From: Prauserella isguenensis
GTDB taxonomy: Bacteria; Actinomycetota; Actinomycetes; Mycobacteriales; Pseudonocardiaceae
Length of the DNA stretch: 64,000 nucleotides
Reading direction: 5' to 3'
Assembly: GCF_014191605.1 (NCBI RefSeq)
Contig: NZ_JACHWU010000006.1
Location: 62,001-126,000, forward strand
A program made the position numbers and the translations under genes. Below the pieces are notes generated by a model, which saw nothing but the letters and a program-made list of their open reading frames with translations, was not told where the DNA came from and made no database searches. Shown piece by piece: positions 36,061 to 44,502 of this stretch (position 1 is its first letter; the number at the start of each line of letters is the position of its first letter).

Positions 36061-37149
36061 GTGGTGACCGACCCCGTGGACGTGGTCGTGGTCGGCGGCG
36101 GTCAGGCGGGCCTGGCGGCGGGTTACTTCCTGCGCCGGGCCGGACTGCGGTTCGTCGTCCTCGACGCGCAGGACGTGCCGGGCGGCGCGTGGCGTCGCGG
36201 CTGGGACTCGCTCCGCCTGTTCTCCCCTGCCGAGCACAGCCCGCTGCCCGGTTGGTGGATGCCCGCCCAGGACGGCGAACGGTTCCCCACCGCGGACCAC
36301 GTCGCCAGGTACCTGCGGGACTACGAGCGGCGCTACGACCTTCCCGTCCGTCGCCCGGTGCGGGTCCACGGCGTACGTGACGCGGGAGCACGGCTCGCCG
36401 TCGACACCGACCACGGCACCTGGCACGCGCCCTTCGTCGTCAGCGCGACAGGAACCTGGGAATCGCCGGTGACGCCGGAGTTACCCGGTTCCGCGGAGTT
36501 CGCGGGCGAGCAGCTGCGCACCGTGGACTACCGCTGCCCGGAACGGTTCCGCGGCCGCCGGGTCGTGGTCGTGGGAGGCGGCAACTCGGCGGCGCAGATC
36601 CTCGCGGAGGTGTCGACCGTCGCGACGACGACGTGGGTCACGCGCCGACCTCCGCGGTTCATGCCCGACGACGTGGACGGCCGCGTGCTGTTCGACGTCG
36701 CCACGCGGCGGGACGCGGCACGCCGAGCGGGCACCGACGCCCAGAGCGTGTCGGCGCTCGGGGACATCGTGATGGTTCCGCCGGTCCGCGAGGCCCGCGA
36801 CCGCGGCGTAGTCCACGCCCGGCCGATGTTCGACCGCCTCACCCGCGACGGTGTGGCATGGGACGGGACAGACGCGGGCGAAGGCTCCGAGCAGCCGTGC
36901 GACGCGATCATCTGGTGCACCGGGTTCCGGCCCACGCTCGATCACCTGGCGCCACTGGACCTGCCGCGTCCGCACGGTGTGCCGAAGACGGTCGGCACCC
37001 GCTCGGTCGACGAACCCCGGCTGCATCTGCTGGGCTACGGCGACTGGACGGGCCCGGCGTCGGCGACGTTGATCGGCGCGAGCCGCACCGCGAAACCTGC
37101 CGTCGCGGACATCGCCGAGCGTCTGCGGACGGAAAGGCCGGCGCCGTGA
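36061..37149 (+). CDS. FAD/NAD(P)-binding flavoprotein of the ars operon (ArsO-like)
   Basis: A 362-residue flavin monooxygenase-like protein. It has the FAD GxGxxG motif VVVVGGGQAGLAAGYFLRRAG, the second nucleotide motif VVVVGGGNSAAQI and an ATG-type motif (VVSATGTWESP). IIWCTGFRPTLDHL and LLGYGDWTGPASATLIG lie near the C-terminus. Such proteins recur in ars operons (named ArsO) with unproven reactions. It is the last gene of the arsR-acr3-arsC unit. Starts GTG 36061 and GTG 36064 are both behind GGAGG. It is convergent with the truncated flavoprotein. Confidence 0.85.
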   Translation: MVTDPVDVVVVGGGQAGLAAGYFLRRAGLRFVVLDAQDVPGGAWRRGWDSLRLFSPAEHSPLPGWWMPAQDGERFPTADHVARYLRDYERRYDLPVRRPVRVHGVRDAGARLAVDTDHGTWHAPFVVSATGTWESPVTPELPGSAEFAGEQLRTVDYRCPERFRGRRVVVVGGGNSAAQILAEVSTVATTTWVTRRPPRFMPDDVDGRVLFDVATRRDAARRAGTDAQSVSALGDIVMVPPVREARDRGVVHARPMFDRLTRDGVAWDGTDAGEGSEQPCDAIIWCTGFRPTLDHLAPLDLPRPHGVPKTVGTRSVDEPRLHLLGYGDWTGPASATLIGASRTAKPAVADIAERLRTERPAP

Positions 37150-37152
37150 CGG

Positions 37153-37953
37153 TCACCCGCGGAGCAGCCGGCGGGTGACGTACCGGGCATCGCGACCGAC
37201 CCCGCGCAACGTCGCCGACGCGAAGCTGCGCTGCCACTCCAACCCGACGTATCCCAGCCCCAGGTGGGTCGTTGACACGCCGCGTTTCTGACGCGGCAGG
37301 CCGTGGCCGTCGAGCGCACCGAGTGAATCCAGATACGACAGTTCGGGGCGGTACCCGGTGGCCAGAATGATGACGTCGACCGGTTCGCTGGTTCCGTCCT
37401 GCCACGTGACCCGGTCTCCGTCGATGCCGGTGAACACGGGCCTCCGGTCGGGCTCGCCCGCGTCGACGGCCCGGCGATAGCGGCCGTCGTCGTTGACCGG
37501 CATGCCCGGCGGGTTGCGTACGAGGTGGCCGATCGGCAGGTGGTCGAATCCGCTGACGACGGACCAGAAATGCACGTCCCTGCCGGCGATGAGCCGTGGT
37601 GCGAACGTCACCGGCCTCCGGGTCGCCAGACTCACCCGCGCGTGGTCGGCGAGCTCCACGGCGATCTGCACGGCGGAGTTCGCCCCTCCCACGACGACGA
37701 CGCGGGCGCCGTCGTACGCGGTGGGTTCCCGGTAGTCGGCGGCGTGCAGGACGGTGCCGGTGAACGAGCCCAGACCGGGAAGGTCAGGCCGGTACGGCCT
37801 GCCGAACGCGCCCGTGGCCGCGACGACGAGGGGCGTCTCCACGGTCACGCCGTCTCCGGTGTCGACGCGGAAGCGCGTTCCCTCCCGCCGGACCTGTTCG
37901 ACGCGGTGGCCGGCCCGGATGTCGACGTCGAGCCCTTTCGCGTACGCGCGCGT
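37153..37953 (-). pseudogene. N-terminally truncated flavin monooxygenase-like protein
   Basis: The frame opens after a TGA (37954-37956) and runs AKGLDVDIRAGHRVEQV, VVAATGAFGRPYRPDLPG, the NAD(P) motif VVVVGGANSAVQI, VIILATGYRPELSYL and YVGLEWQRSFASATL. The first third, with the FAD-binding GxGxxG, is absent. About 267 codons remain of an expected 360 or more. Translation could only restart internally (GTG 37848) and would lack FAD binding. It shares its plan with the ars flavoprotein at 36061 and may be a decayed cousin. Confidence 0.78.
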
Positions 37954-38033
37954 TCACACCACGTTCCCTTCTCTCGGGTTGCAGAGATCGGCGGCCGCCG
38001 GCGTTCGCCCCGCCCGGCCGCCCCAGGCCGGGT

Positions 38034-39398
38034 TCAGCGCGTAGCCGGAGCCGACGCGGCGGTCTCGGCGGGCGCTCCGCAGCACCCGCCGGTCCCCTCG
38101 TCCGGCTGCTCCCCCACATGCCCGTCGGCCTGCTGGTCGAAGAGGCCCGAACCACCGCAGACACCGGTGTCGGGGAGGGTGAGTTCGACCCGGCGGGCGG
38201 ACTCGGGGTCGCCCGCGAGTTCGGCGGCGATACTGCGGACCTGTTCGTAGCCCGTCATCGCGAGGAACGTCGGTGCCCGCCCGTAGCTCTTCATGCCCGC
38301 CAGGTACACGCCGGGCTCCGGATGGCCGAGTTCCGCCGCGCCGTGCGGGTAGACGGTGCCGCAGGAGTGCACGTTCGGGTCGATCAGCGGTGCCAGCCGC
38401 ACGGGAGCCTGCAGCGTGGTGTCGAGGTCGAGCCGCACCTCGGACAACCACGACAGGTCGGGGCGGAACCCGGTGCATACCACGACCTCGTCGACATCGG
38501 ACACGCGTCGTCCGTCCACGGTGGCCAGCCGCAGCCTGCCGTGGCCATCGCGTTCGACGACGTCGGTCCGGAAGCCCGTCTCGACGGCGATGCGCCCCGC
38601 CTCGACGGCGGCCCGCGCACGGTTGCCCAGCGCGCCGCGCGCAGGCAACTGGTCGGCGGCGCCGCCACCGAAGGTGTCGCCGAACCGGCCGCGGCGCAGC
38701 AGCCACGTGATACGGGTGTCCGGCCGCTCGGCCGCGAGTTCGTCGAACACGATCAGCGCGGTCAGTGCCGAGTGACCGCTGCCCGCGACGACGACGTGCC
38801 GTCCGGCGTAGCGCTGCCGCAGCTGCAGGTCGCTCAGATCCGGCAGCTGGTGGGTGATCCGGTCGGCGGCGTCTCGTTCGCCTGCGGCAGGGAGGCCGTC
38901 GCCGCCGAGCGGGTTCGGTGTGTGCCAGGTTCCGGAGGCGTCGATCAGCGCCCGCGCCGTGATCCGCTCCTCGCCGCCGGAGGTCCGGACGTGGACGGTG
39001 AGCGGTTCCGTGTCGCGGCCCGCGTCCACCACGCGGTCTCGGCCGCGCCGTGCGACGCCGGTGACCTCGGCGCCGAAGCGCACGCGCCCACCCAGTGCCG
39101 CCGCGAGCGGCCGCAGGTAGTCGGCGGCCCACTGCGCCCCGGTCGGATACGCGTCGTCGTCCGGGCCACGCCACCCGCGGGCCTCGAGCAGTCGCCGCGC
39201 CGACGGTGCGACGACCTCGGCCCAGCGGGAGAACAGCCGCACGTGGCCCCATTCGGCCACGGCGGCGCCTGCCTGTCGCCCGCGCTCGAGGACGAGCGGC
39301 TCGGCTCCCCGGTGCAGCAGCTCCGCGGCGGCCGCCAGACCGATCGGGCCCGCCCCGACCACGACGACCGGCGCCTCGTCCTTCTCGGACACTGTCAT
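38034..39398 (-). CDS. FAD-dependent oxidoreductase linked to the arsR-GNAT gene
   Basis: This 454-residue flavoprotein has the FAD motif VVVVGAGPIGLAAAAELLHRG, RLFSRWAEVVAP, ALIDASGTWHTPNP, the second dinucleotide motif VVVAGSGHSALTAL and VVVCTGFRPDLSWL. It ends in a Cys-rich tail (VCGGSGLFD and GTGGCCGAP) that could bind a thiophilic metalloid or metal. ATG 39398 has GGAAAGG directly upstream. It shares a promoter region with the ArsR-GNAT gene. The reaction is unknown, possibly oxidation of an arsenical; that is inference from context. Confidence 0.82.
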   Translation of the reverse strand: MTVSEKDEAPVVVVGAGPIGLAAAAELLHRGAEPLVLERGRQAGAAVAEWGHVRLFSRWAEVVAPSARRLLEARGWRGPDDDAYPTGAQWAADYLRPLAAALGGRVRFGAEVTGVARRGRDRVVDAGRDTEPLTVHVRTSGGEERITARALIDASGTWHTPNPLGGDGLPAAGERDAADRITHQLPDLSDLQLRQRYAGRHVVVAGSGHSALTALIVFDELAAERPDTRITWLLRRGRFGDTFGGGAADQLPARGALGNRARAAVEAGRIAVETGFRTDVVERDGHGRLRLATVDGRRVSDVDEVVVCTGFRPDLSWLSEVRLDLDTTLQAPVRLAPLIDPNVHSCGTVYPHGAAELGHPEPGVYLAGMKSYGRAPTFLAMTGYEQVRSIAAELAGDPESARRVELTLPDTGVCGGSGLFDQQADGHVGEQPDEGTGGCCGAPAETAASAPATR

Positions 39399-39422
39399 CA
39401 CCTTTCCTCGCCCGGCAGTTTC

Positions 39423-39502
39423 ATCGATGCATATCGATCGAATAGGGCCGAGAGTATCGACGACGGTCGATGAAAGCAACCATCGACGGGCATCGATACA
39501 CT
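39423..39502. promoter_or_regulatory. three ArsR-type operator sites and leaderless promoter
   Basis: Three sites share the form ATCGAN-N4-NTCGAT: 39423-39438, 39456-39471 (perfect arms ATCGAC/GTCGAT) and 39482-39497. They fill the gap between the divergent flavoprotein and ArsR-GNAT genes. The last overlaps TACACT (39497-39502), a -10 that ends 6 nt before ATG 39509. A related site lies in front of arsR at 34048. Confidence 0.75.
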
Positions 39503-39508
39503 GGCGGC

Positions 39509-40348
39509 ATGCCGATCGCGCTGCGCCAAGCCCAGGTCCTGCCCACCGCGGACGCGAGCACCTACGCGGAGTGGTTCTCGTGCCTCGCGGAGCCCGTACG
39601 GGTGCGGCTCCTACACGCGGTCGCCACTAGCCCGAAGGGCATCACCGTGGGGTCGCTCACCGAGCTACTCGGGACGAGCCAGTCGACGTGCTCGTTCCAC
39701 GTGCGCAAACTCGCCGACGTGGGGTTCGTCGAGACCCACAAGGAGGGCACGAGCACGGTCGTCACCATCAACGAGGCGTGCTGCAGCGGACTCCCCCACG
39801 CCGCGGACGCCGTCATGGGCGCACTGGGTCCGCGGCCCTGCTGCCCGGACGACCTTCCTGCCGACGTCACCGTGCGCGCGCTGCGCGACGAGGACTGGCC
39901 CGCGGTACGGCGGATCTACGGCGAAGGCATCGCCTCCGGCATCGCGACGTTCGAGACGGCCGTCCCGGGCGTGGCACACCTCGACGCCACGTGGCTGCCG
40001 GATCACCGCTGGGTCGCCGAGCTCGACGGCGAGGTCGTCGGCTGGACCGCCGCGACGCCGGTGTCGTCGAGCGAATACCACGCGGGCGTGGCGGAGACGT
40101 CCGTCTACATCGGAGAGAGTCACCGCGGCCGCGGAATCGGGAAGGCGTTGCTGTACAAGCAGGTCATGGAAGCCGACGACGCCGGACTGTGGACCCTGCA
40201 GACGTCGGTCTTCACACAGAACCGCGCGGCCGTCGCCCTGCACCACGCGGCGGGCTACCGCACCGTGGGCGTGCGCGAACGCATCGCCCGGCGCGACGGC
40301 CGGTGGCACGACACGGTTCTCCTCGAACGCCGCTCACCGGTGAACTGA
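39509..40348 (+). CDS. ArsR-type repressor fused to a GNAT acetyltransferase (ArsN/PAT-like)
   Basis: The product has 279 residues. Residues 15-110 are an ArsR winged helix: FSCLAEPVRVRLLHAV, TSQSTCSFHVRKLADVGFV, and a possible As(III) site with Cys24 and Cys91-Cys92. CC at 111-112 marks the junction. Residues 118-275 are a GNAT domain of the phosphinothricin/arsinothricin acetyltransferase group: IYGEGIASGIATFET, ETSVYIGESHRGRGIGKALL (acetyl-CoA loop RGRGIG, 206-211) and NRAAVALHHAAGYRTVGV. Such enzymes N-acetylate and inactivate phosphinothricin or its arsenic analogue arsinothricin. Start ATG 39509 lies 6 nt after TACACT; an ATG at 39470 is less likely. Confidence 0.9.
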   Translation: MPIALRQAQVLPTADASTYAEWFSCLAEPVRVRLLHAVATSPKGITVGSLTELLGTSQSTCSFHVRKLADVGFVETHKEGTSTVVTINEACCSGLPHAADAVMGALGPRPCCPDDLPADVTVRALRDEDWPAVRRIYGEGIASGIATFETAVPGVAHLDATWLPDHRWVAELDGEVVGWTAATPVSSSEYHAGVAETSVYIGESHRGRGIGKALLYKQVMEADDAGLWTLQTSVFTQNRAAVALHHAAGYRTVGVRERIARRDGRWHDTVLLERRSPVN

Positions 40349-40437
40349 GGCGAGGCGGCGGGTCGGTCCACCCCGCCCCAGGACGGTTTCCTCGGCCCCT
40401 CGCCGAGTCCGAAGTAGACCAATGGCGCACGGCCGGA

Positions 40438-40827
40438 CTACGACCGTGGACGGGCGAGTTCGTCGAGGCGCCCACGGAGCATGCCGGCGAACTCCTCGGC
40501 GTTGCTGAGCCGGGCCCGCAGCTCGGCGCATCGCTGTTCCGCGATCGCTGCGAACTCGCGGAGCCGTCCCTCCCCGTCCGGAACCTGCTCCCCGGGAGCG
40601 GCGTCGAGGATGGCGAGCAGCTCACGCATCTCGTCGAGCTGGAACCCGAGCGGCTTCATGCGCATGATCAGCAACAGGCGGTCCACGTCCGGCTCGTTGT
40701 ACAGCCGGAAGCCGCCCTGGCTGCGCGCGCTGGGTACGACGAGGCCGACCTCCTCGTAGTAACGGATGGTGCGCAGCGACAGCCCCGTGCGCTCGGCCAC
40801 CTCGCCGATCTGCATGTGCTCGGCCAC
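40438..40827 (-). CDS. MerR-family regulator next to a SulP transporter
   Basis: A 129-residue MerR protein with HTH MQIGEVAERTGLSLRTIRYYEEVGLVVPSAR, a dimerisation coiled coil (about 80-120) and no Cys-rich metal site at the C-terminus. It therefore probably senses an organic or redox signal rather than a metal. GTG 40827 has GGAAGG just upstream. Divergent from the sulP gene, which it probably activates. Confidence 0.85.
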   Translation of the reverse strand: MAEHMQIGEVAERTGLSLRTIRYYEEVGLVVPSARSQGGFRLYNEPDVDRLLLIMRMKPLGFQLDEMRELLAILDAAPGEQVPDGEGRLREFAAIAEQRCAELRARLSNAEEFAGMLRGRLDELARPRS

Positions 40828-40972
40828 ACCACACCCCTTCCTCGGCCGCGTCCTCGGCCCGCCACGGCTTCGCGCCCGTATGCGACCGCGTCATCACGAG
40901 GCTACCGATGTACCGGTGCCGCTTCTCCGCGGTCACCCGCCGGGACCTGGATCACATTCCGCACAAGACTTC

Positions 40973-40991
40973 CCTTACGTAACGGTAGAGT
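40973..40991 (+). promoter_or_regulatory. putative MerR operator in the sulP promoter
   Basis: The near-palindrome CCTTACGTAACGG (40973-40985) is followed at once by TAGAGT (40986-40991), a possible -10. MerR regulators bind such dyads between -35 and -10. A clear -35 was not found. Confidence 0.5.
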
Positions 40992-41070
40992 ATTCGAAGT
41001 TCGGTACGAGCCCCATCGACGCGGCTCCCTCTCGCCCTTTTCGCCGCACACCTTCTGACGAAAGACGCTG

Positions 41071-42561
41071 ATGTCACTTCCTGCTGCCCTGCGCCCGAAA
41101 CTCGGCCGCCCGGCTTGGCTGTCGCCGCGCATCCTGCGCACCGAGGCACTGTCCGGACTGGTCGTCGCCCTGGCCCTGATCCCCGAAGCCGTGTCCTTCT
41201 CGATCATCGCCGGGGTCGACCCCCGCATCGGCCTGTTCGCGTCGTTCACCATGGCGGTCGCGATCGCCTTCACCGGCGGCAGGCCGGCCATGATCTCCGC
41301 CGCCACCGGCGCGATCGCGCTCGTCGTCGCACCGCTGGCGCGCGAGTACGGGGTCGAGTACCTGTTCGCGGCCGTCGTCCTGGGCGGACTGCTGCAAGTG
41401 CTGTTGGCGGGGGCCGGAGTCGCGCGGCTGATGCGGTTCCTGCCGCGCAGCGTCATGGTCGGCTTCGTCAACGCGCTGGCGATCCTCATCTTCACCGCAC
41501 AGCTGCCGTATCTCGTGAACGTGCCGTGGCAGGTCTACCCGCTGCTCGCCGTCGGCCTGGCGATCATGGTCGGACTGCCCAAGCTCACCAAGGTTGTCCC
41601 GGCGCCGTTGGTGGCGATCGTCGTGCTCACCGTCTTCACCGTGAGCGCAGGCGTCGCCGTGCCGACGGTCGGCGACCAGGGTGACCTGCCCGACAGCCTG
41701 CCGATCCTCGGTGTCCCCGCCGTGCCGTTCACCTTCGAGACGCTCACGATCATCGCGCCGTACGCCTTCGCCATGGCCCTCGTCGGGCTCATGGAGTCGC
41801 TGATGACGGCCAAGCTCGTCGACGACATCACCGACACGCACTCCGACAAGACCCGCGAGTCGTGGGGCCAGGGCATCGCCAACATCGTCACCGGCTTCTT
41901 CGGCGGCATGGGCGGCTGCGCGATGATCGGCCAGACGATGATCAACGTGAAGTCGGGAGCCCGCACCCGCGCCTCGACGTTCCTCGCGGGTCTGTTCCTG
42001 CTGATCCTCGTCGTGGCGCTCGGCCAGATCGTCGGGCTCATCCCGATGGCGGCACTGGTCGGCGTGATGATCATGGTGGCGATCGGCACGTTCGACTGGC
42101 ACAGCGTCCACCCGAAGACGCTGATGCGGATGCCGAAGAGCGAGACCACCGTCATGGTGGCGACCGTCGGCGTGACCGTCGCGACCCACAACCTCGCCAT
42201 CGGCGTGGTCGTCGGCGTCCTGGTGGCGATGGTGCTGTTCGCCCGCCGGGTCGCGCACCTGGTGTCGGTGGAGAGCGTGCTCGACCCCGACGGCACGACG
42301 AGGATCTACCACGTCACGGGGCAGCTGTTCTTCGCCTCGAGCAACGACCTGGTGTTCCAGTTCGACTACGCGGGCGATCCGTCGAACGTCGTCATCGACC
42401 TCTCCGACGCGCACGTCTGGGACGCCTCCACGGTCGCCTCGCTCGACGCCGTCACGACGAAGTACGAGGCCCGTGGCACCACCGTCACGATCACCGGCAT
42501 GAACGACGACAGCGAGAAGCGGCACGCCACGCTGGCGGGCAACCTCAGCGGGGCACACTGA
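41071..42561 (+). CDS. SulP-family anion transporter with STAS domain
   Basis: This 496-residue SLC26/SulP protein has the signature start LSGLVVALALIPEAVSFSIIAGVDP, about 12 helices including GGMGGCAMIGQTMINVKSGARTR, and a C-terminal STAS domain (VVIDLSDAHVWDASTVASLD). Members carry sulfate, bicarbonate or other anions. The substrate is not determined by sequence. It is divergent from the MerR gene. The spermidine-synthase-like gene starts 65 bp after its stop and may be co-transcribed. Confidence 0.9.
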   Translation: MSLPAALRPKLGRPAWLSPRILRTEALSGLVVALALIPEAVSFSIIAGVDPRIGLFASFTMAVAIAFTGGRPAMISAATGAIALVVAPLAREYGVEYLFAAVVLGGLLQVLLAGAGVARLMRFLPRSVMVGFVNALAILIFTAQLPYLVNVPWQVYPLLAVGLAIMVGLPKLTKVVPAPLVAIVVLTVFTVSAGVAVPTVGDQGDLPDSLPILGVPAVPFTFETLTIIAPYAFAMALVGLMESLMTAKLVDDITDTHSDKTRESWGQGIANIVTGFFGGMGGCAMIGQTMINVKSGARTRASTFLAGLFLLILVVALGQIVGLIPMAALVGVMIMVAIGTFDWHSVHPKTLMRMPKSETTVMVATVGVTVATHNLAIGVVVGVLVAMVLFARRVAHLVSVESVLDPDGTTRIYHVTGQLFFASSNDLVFQFDYAGDPSNVVIDLSDAHVWDASTVASLDAVTTKYEARGTTVTITGMNDDSEKRHATLAGNLSGAH

Positions 42562-42626
42562 CGGGTTCGGGCGTTCGGGCACCGAAAGCCAGAACTCGAC
42601 CCGCAACCGAAGGTGAGCACGTGACC

Positions 42627-43340
42627 ATGCGCTTCAAGGAACTCGACTGGCAACAGACGCCGATCGGCGAGCTGTCGCTGCGCGTCCGCCGCGACCCCAC
42701 GCTCGACCGCGATGTCCACGAGATCAAACTCGACGACGAGTTCCTGATGTCCAGCCTGTTCACCGTGTCGGAGACCGAACTGGGCAGCCGCGCCGTCTCG
42801 AAGCTCGACGGGACGGACCTCGACGTGGCCGTCGGCGGACTCGGACTCGGCTGCACCGCGCAGGCGGTACTGGCCGACGAGAGGGTGCGCTCCCTGATCG
42901 TGGTCGACGCCCTCGCGCCGGTGATCGACTGGCACGAACGCGGCCTGCTCCCGGCAGGTCCGCAACTCACCGCCGATCCCCGGTGCCGGTTCGTCCACGG
43001 CGACTTCTTCGCCATGGTCGCCTCCGGCCAGGGACTCGATCCGGAGGAGCCAGGCCGCCGATTCGACGCCGTCGTCGTCGACATCGACCACTCGCCGCGG
43101 CACGTGCTGGACCCGAGCCACGCCGGCTTCTACCTGCCCGACGGGCTCGCCGCCCTCCGCGCGCGGCTGTGCCCCGACGGTGTGTTCGCGCTCTGGTCCA
43201 ACGACCCGCCCGACGACGAGTTCACCGCGACGCTCGCCGGGCAGTTCACGGACGTCACCGCGGAGGTCGTCACCTTCGACAACCCCCTCCAGCGCCGCGA
43301 GGCGACCAGCACCGTCTACCTGGCGCGCGCCCCGCGGTGA
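42627..43340 (+). CDS. spermidine synthase-like protein
   Basis: A 237-residue Rossmann protein of the spermidine synthase-like group. It has AVGGLGLGCTAQAVL as nucleotide-binding loop, LIVVDALAPVIDWH, and DAVVVDIDHSPRHVLD at the aminopropyl-transfer site position. The full polyamine-binding pattern is not obvious, and many such actinobacterial proteins are of unknown function. ATG 42627 is preferred: AAGGTGAG lies 9 nt upstream, too close for GTG 42621. It follows the SulP gene on the same strand. Confidence 0.75.
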   Translation: MRFKELDWQQTPIGELSLRVRRDPTLDRDVHEIKLDDEFLMSSLFTVSETELGSRAVSKLDGTDLDVAVGGLGLGCTAQAVLADERVRSLIVVDALAPVIDWHERGLLPAGPQLTADPRCRFVHGDFFAMVASGQGLDPEEPGRRFDAVVVDIDHSPRHVLDPSHAGFYLPDGLAALRARLCPDGVFALWSNDPPDDEFTATLAGQFTDVTAEVVTFDNPLQRREATSTVYLARAPR

Positions 43341-43409
43341 GCCGTTCCTGCCACCCTCGATCGCCGTCATCCGGGAATCACCGTCACCCGCGCACCCACG
43401 GCGGCACCA

Positions 43410-43536
43410 CTCGATACGCCTGCACGTCGTCGACCACGAGCGGCACTGCTGGGCCGCATACGTGCTCGGGGGCCTCGACCGCTACCTCGGCGACACGCTG
43501 ACCGTCCCCGCGGGCGCCGAGCTCCCGACGAGCTGA
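43410..43536 (+). other. orphan reading-frame remnant
   Basis: The frame ending at 43536 encodes RLHVVDHERHCWAAYVLGG and LDRYLGDTLTVPAGAEL, which reads like real protein, but there is no ATG or GTG near its start and no ribosome site. It may be the tail of a lost gene. I do not recognise the family. Nothing else is seen in 43341-43597. Confidence 0.3.
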
Positions 43537-43597
43537 CAACTCCGCAGCCCCGGCGGATCCCGTCACGCCTCCGGAACCTCGGACGGCCCGGGCACGC

Positions 43598-44215
43598 TCA
43601 GGCCAGCCGCAGATCGGTGATGCAGGTCGGATCGTCGCCGCTGCGCGTCGCGATGCGCGCGGTTCCGGCCCGACCCTCGTGCTCGATCGTCAGCTTCGCC
43701 TCGATACCCCGGGGCACCCACAGGCCGACGAAGCCGTTGTCGAAGGTCTTCCGGGTCTCGTCGACGAGTACCTCGCCGCCCGGACCGGTGAGCACGACGC
43801 GGACCGCCTCGTTGCCGAGCTCGCCCCGGCACGTGGTCAGGCTGTGGAAATGACACTCGTGGGTCTGCTGCCGGTAGGGGGCGACCGAGACATACACCTC
43901 GCCGTCGGGCATCGGCAGCTGCACCGAGCGTTCTTGTTCGTCGCTCAGGACGAGCGCGTCGGGCCGCACGGAGGCGAGCAGGCCGGACGGGCGGTCGTCG
44001 ACGTGCATCCGGTCCAGCCGCTCGATGACCTCGGGGGTCTCGAGTCCGGATAGTTCGTGTTCGGCGAGCAGTCCACCGCCGGCAGCGCTGCGGGAGTCGG
44101 CCGGCGGCACGGACTCCGGACCCGGGCCGGAACAACCCACGAGTACGAGTCCGGCGATCAGGGCCGAGACGGCAGCGGTGAGCGGCTTCCGCCTCCGCGA
44201 CGCGGGATGAGCCAT
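43598..44215 (-). CDS. cueP: CueP-family copper-binding lipoprotein
   Basis: The 205-residue product has a lipoprotein signal ending LVLVGCSG. The mature part carries the CueP pattern: SGLETPEVIERLDRM, SVRPDALVLSD, QLPMPDGEVYVSVAPY, QTHECHFHSLTTCRGEL (the Cys/His copper site), TFDNGFVGLWVPRGIEA and DPTCITDLRL. In Salmonella CueP is a periplasmic copper store; here it should sit on the outer face of the membrane. The start at ATG 44215 puts the signal peptide at the N-terminus. It is divergent from the copper ATPase and shares the CsoR-type region. Confidence 0.88.
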   Translation of the reverse strand: MAHPASRRRKPLTAAVSALIAGLVLVGCSGPGPESVPPADSRSAAGGGLLAEHELSGLETPEVIERLDRMHVDDRPSGLLASVRPDALVLSDEQERSVQLPMPDGEVYVSVAPYRQQTHECHFHSLTTCRGELGNEAVRVVLTGPGGEVLVDETRKTFDNGFVGLWVPRGIEAKLTIEHEGRAGTARIATRSGDDPTCITDLRLA

Positions 44216-44359
44216 GGCGCCATCCTCGACGAGCACCCGACCGAGGCCGCAACCGGGCCAGCAGGCAGCGCCCACCCGCCGGGCTCTCGGCCGACCATCA
44301 CGATTCTCCACCGCCACGCGCCGGTCAGCTGCGAGTCGGCACGACTACTACTGGCTTAC

Positions 44360-44374
44360 TACCCCCTAGGGGTA
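44360..44374 (+). promoter_or_regulatory. CsoR-type copper operator
   Basis: The dyad TACCCC-CTA-GGGGTA at 44360-44374 has the form of CsoR operators and runs directly into TATAGG repeats (44373-44385) that can act as -10 elements for the ATPase gene. No csoR gene lies in the window, so the regulator must be elsewhere. Confidence 0.75.
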
Positions 44375-44502
44375 TAGGGTATAGGAGTCGCGCTGATACG
44401 AGCGCCAGGTACGGCACAGGGGCACGACGGCCCGGGCGCGACCACTGCGGGGTCTGCGCCCTCGTACCACCCTCGATGAGGACACCGAAGGAAGTGACGG
44501 CC

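Noticed and set aside
43384-43566. 60-codon minus-strand frame upstream of cueP
   Set aside because: No ribosome site, no recognisable sequence and antisense to the more protein-like remnant.
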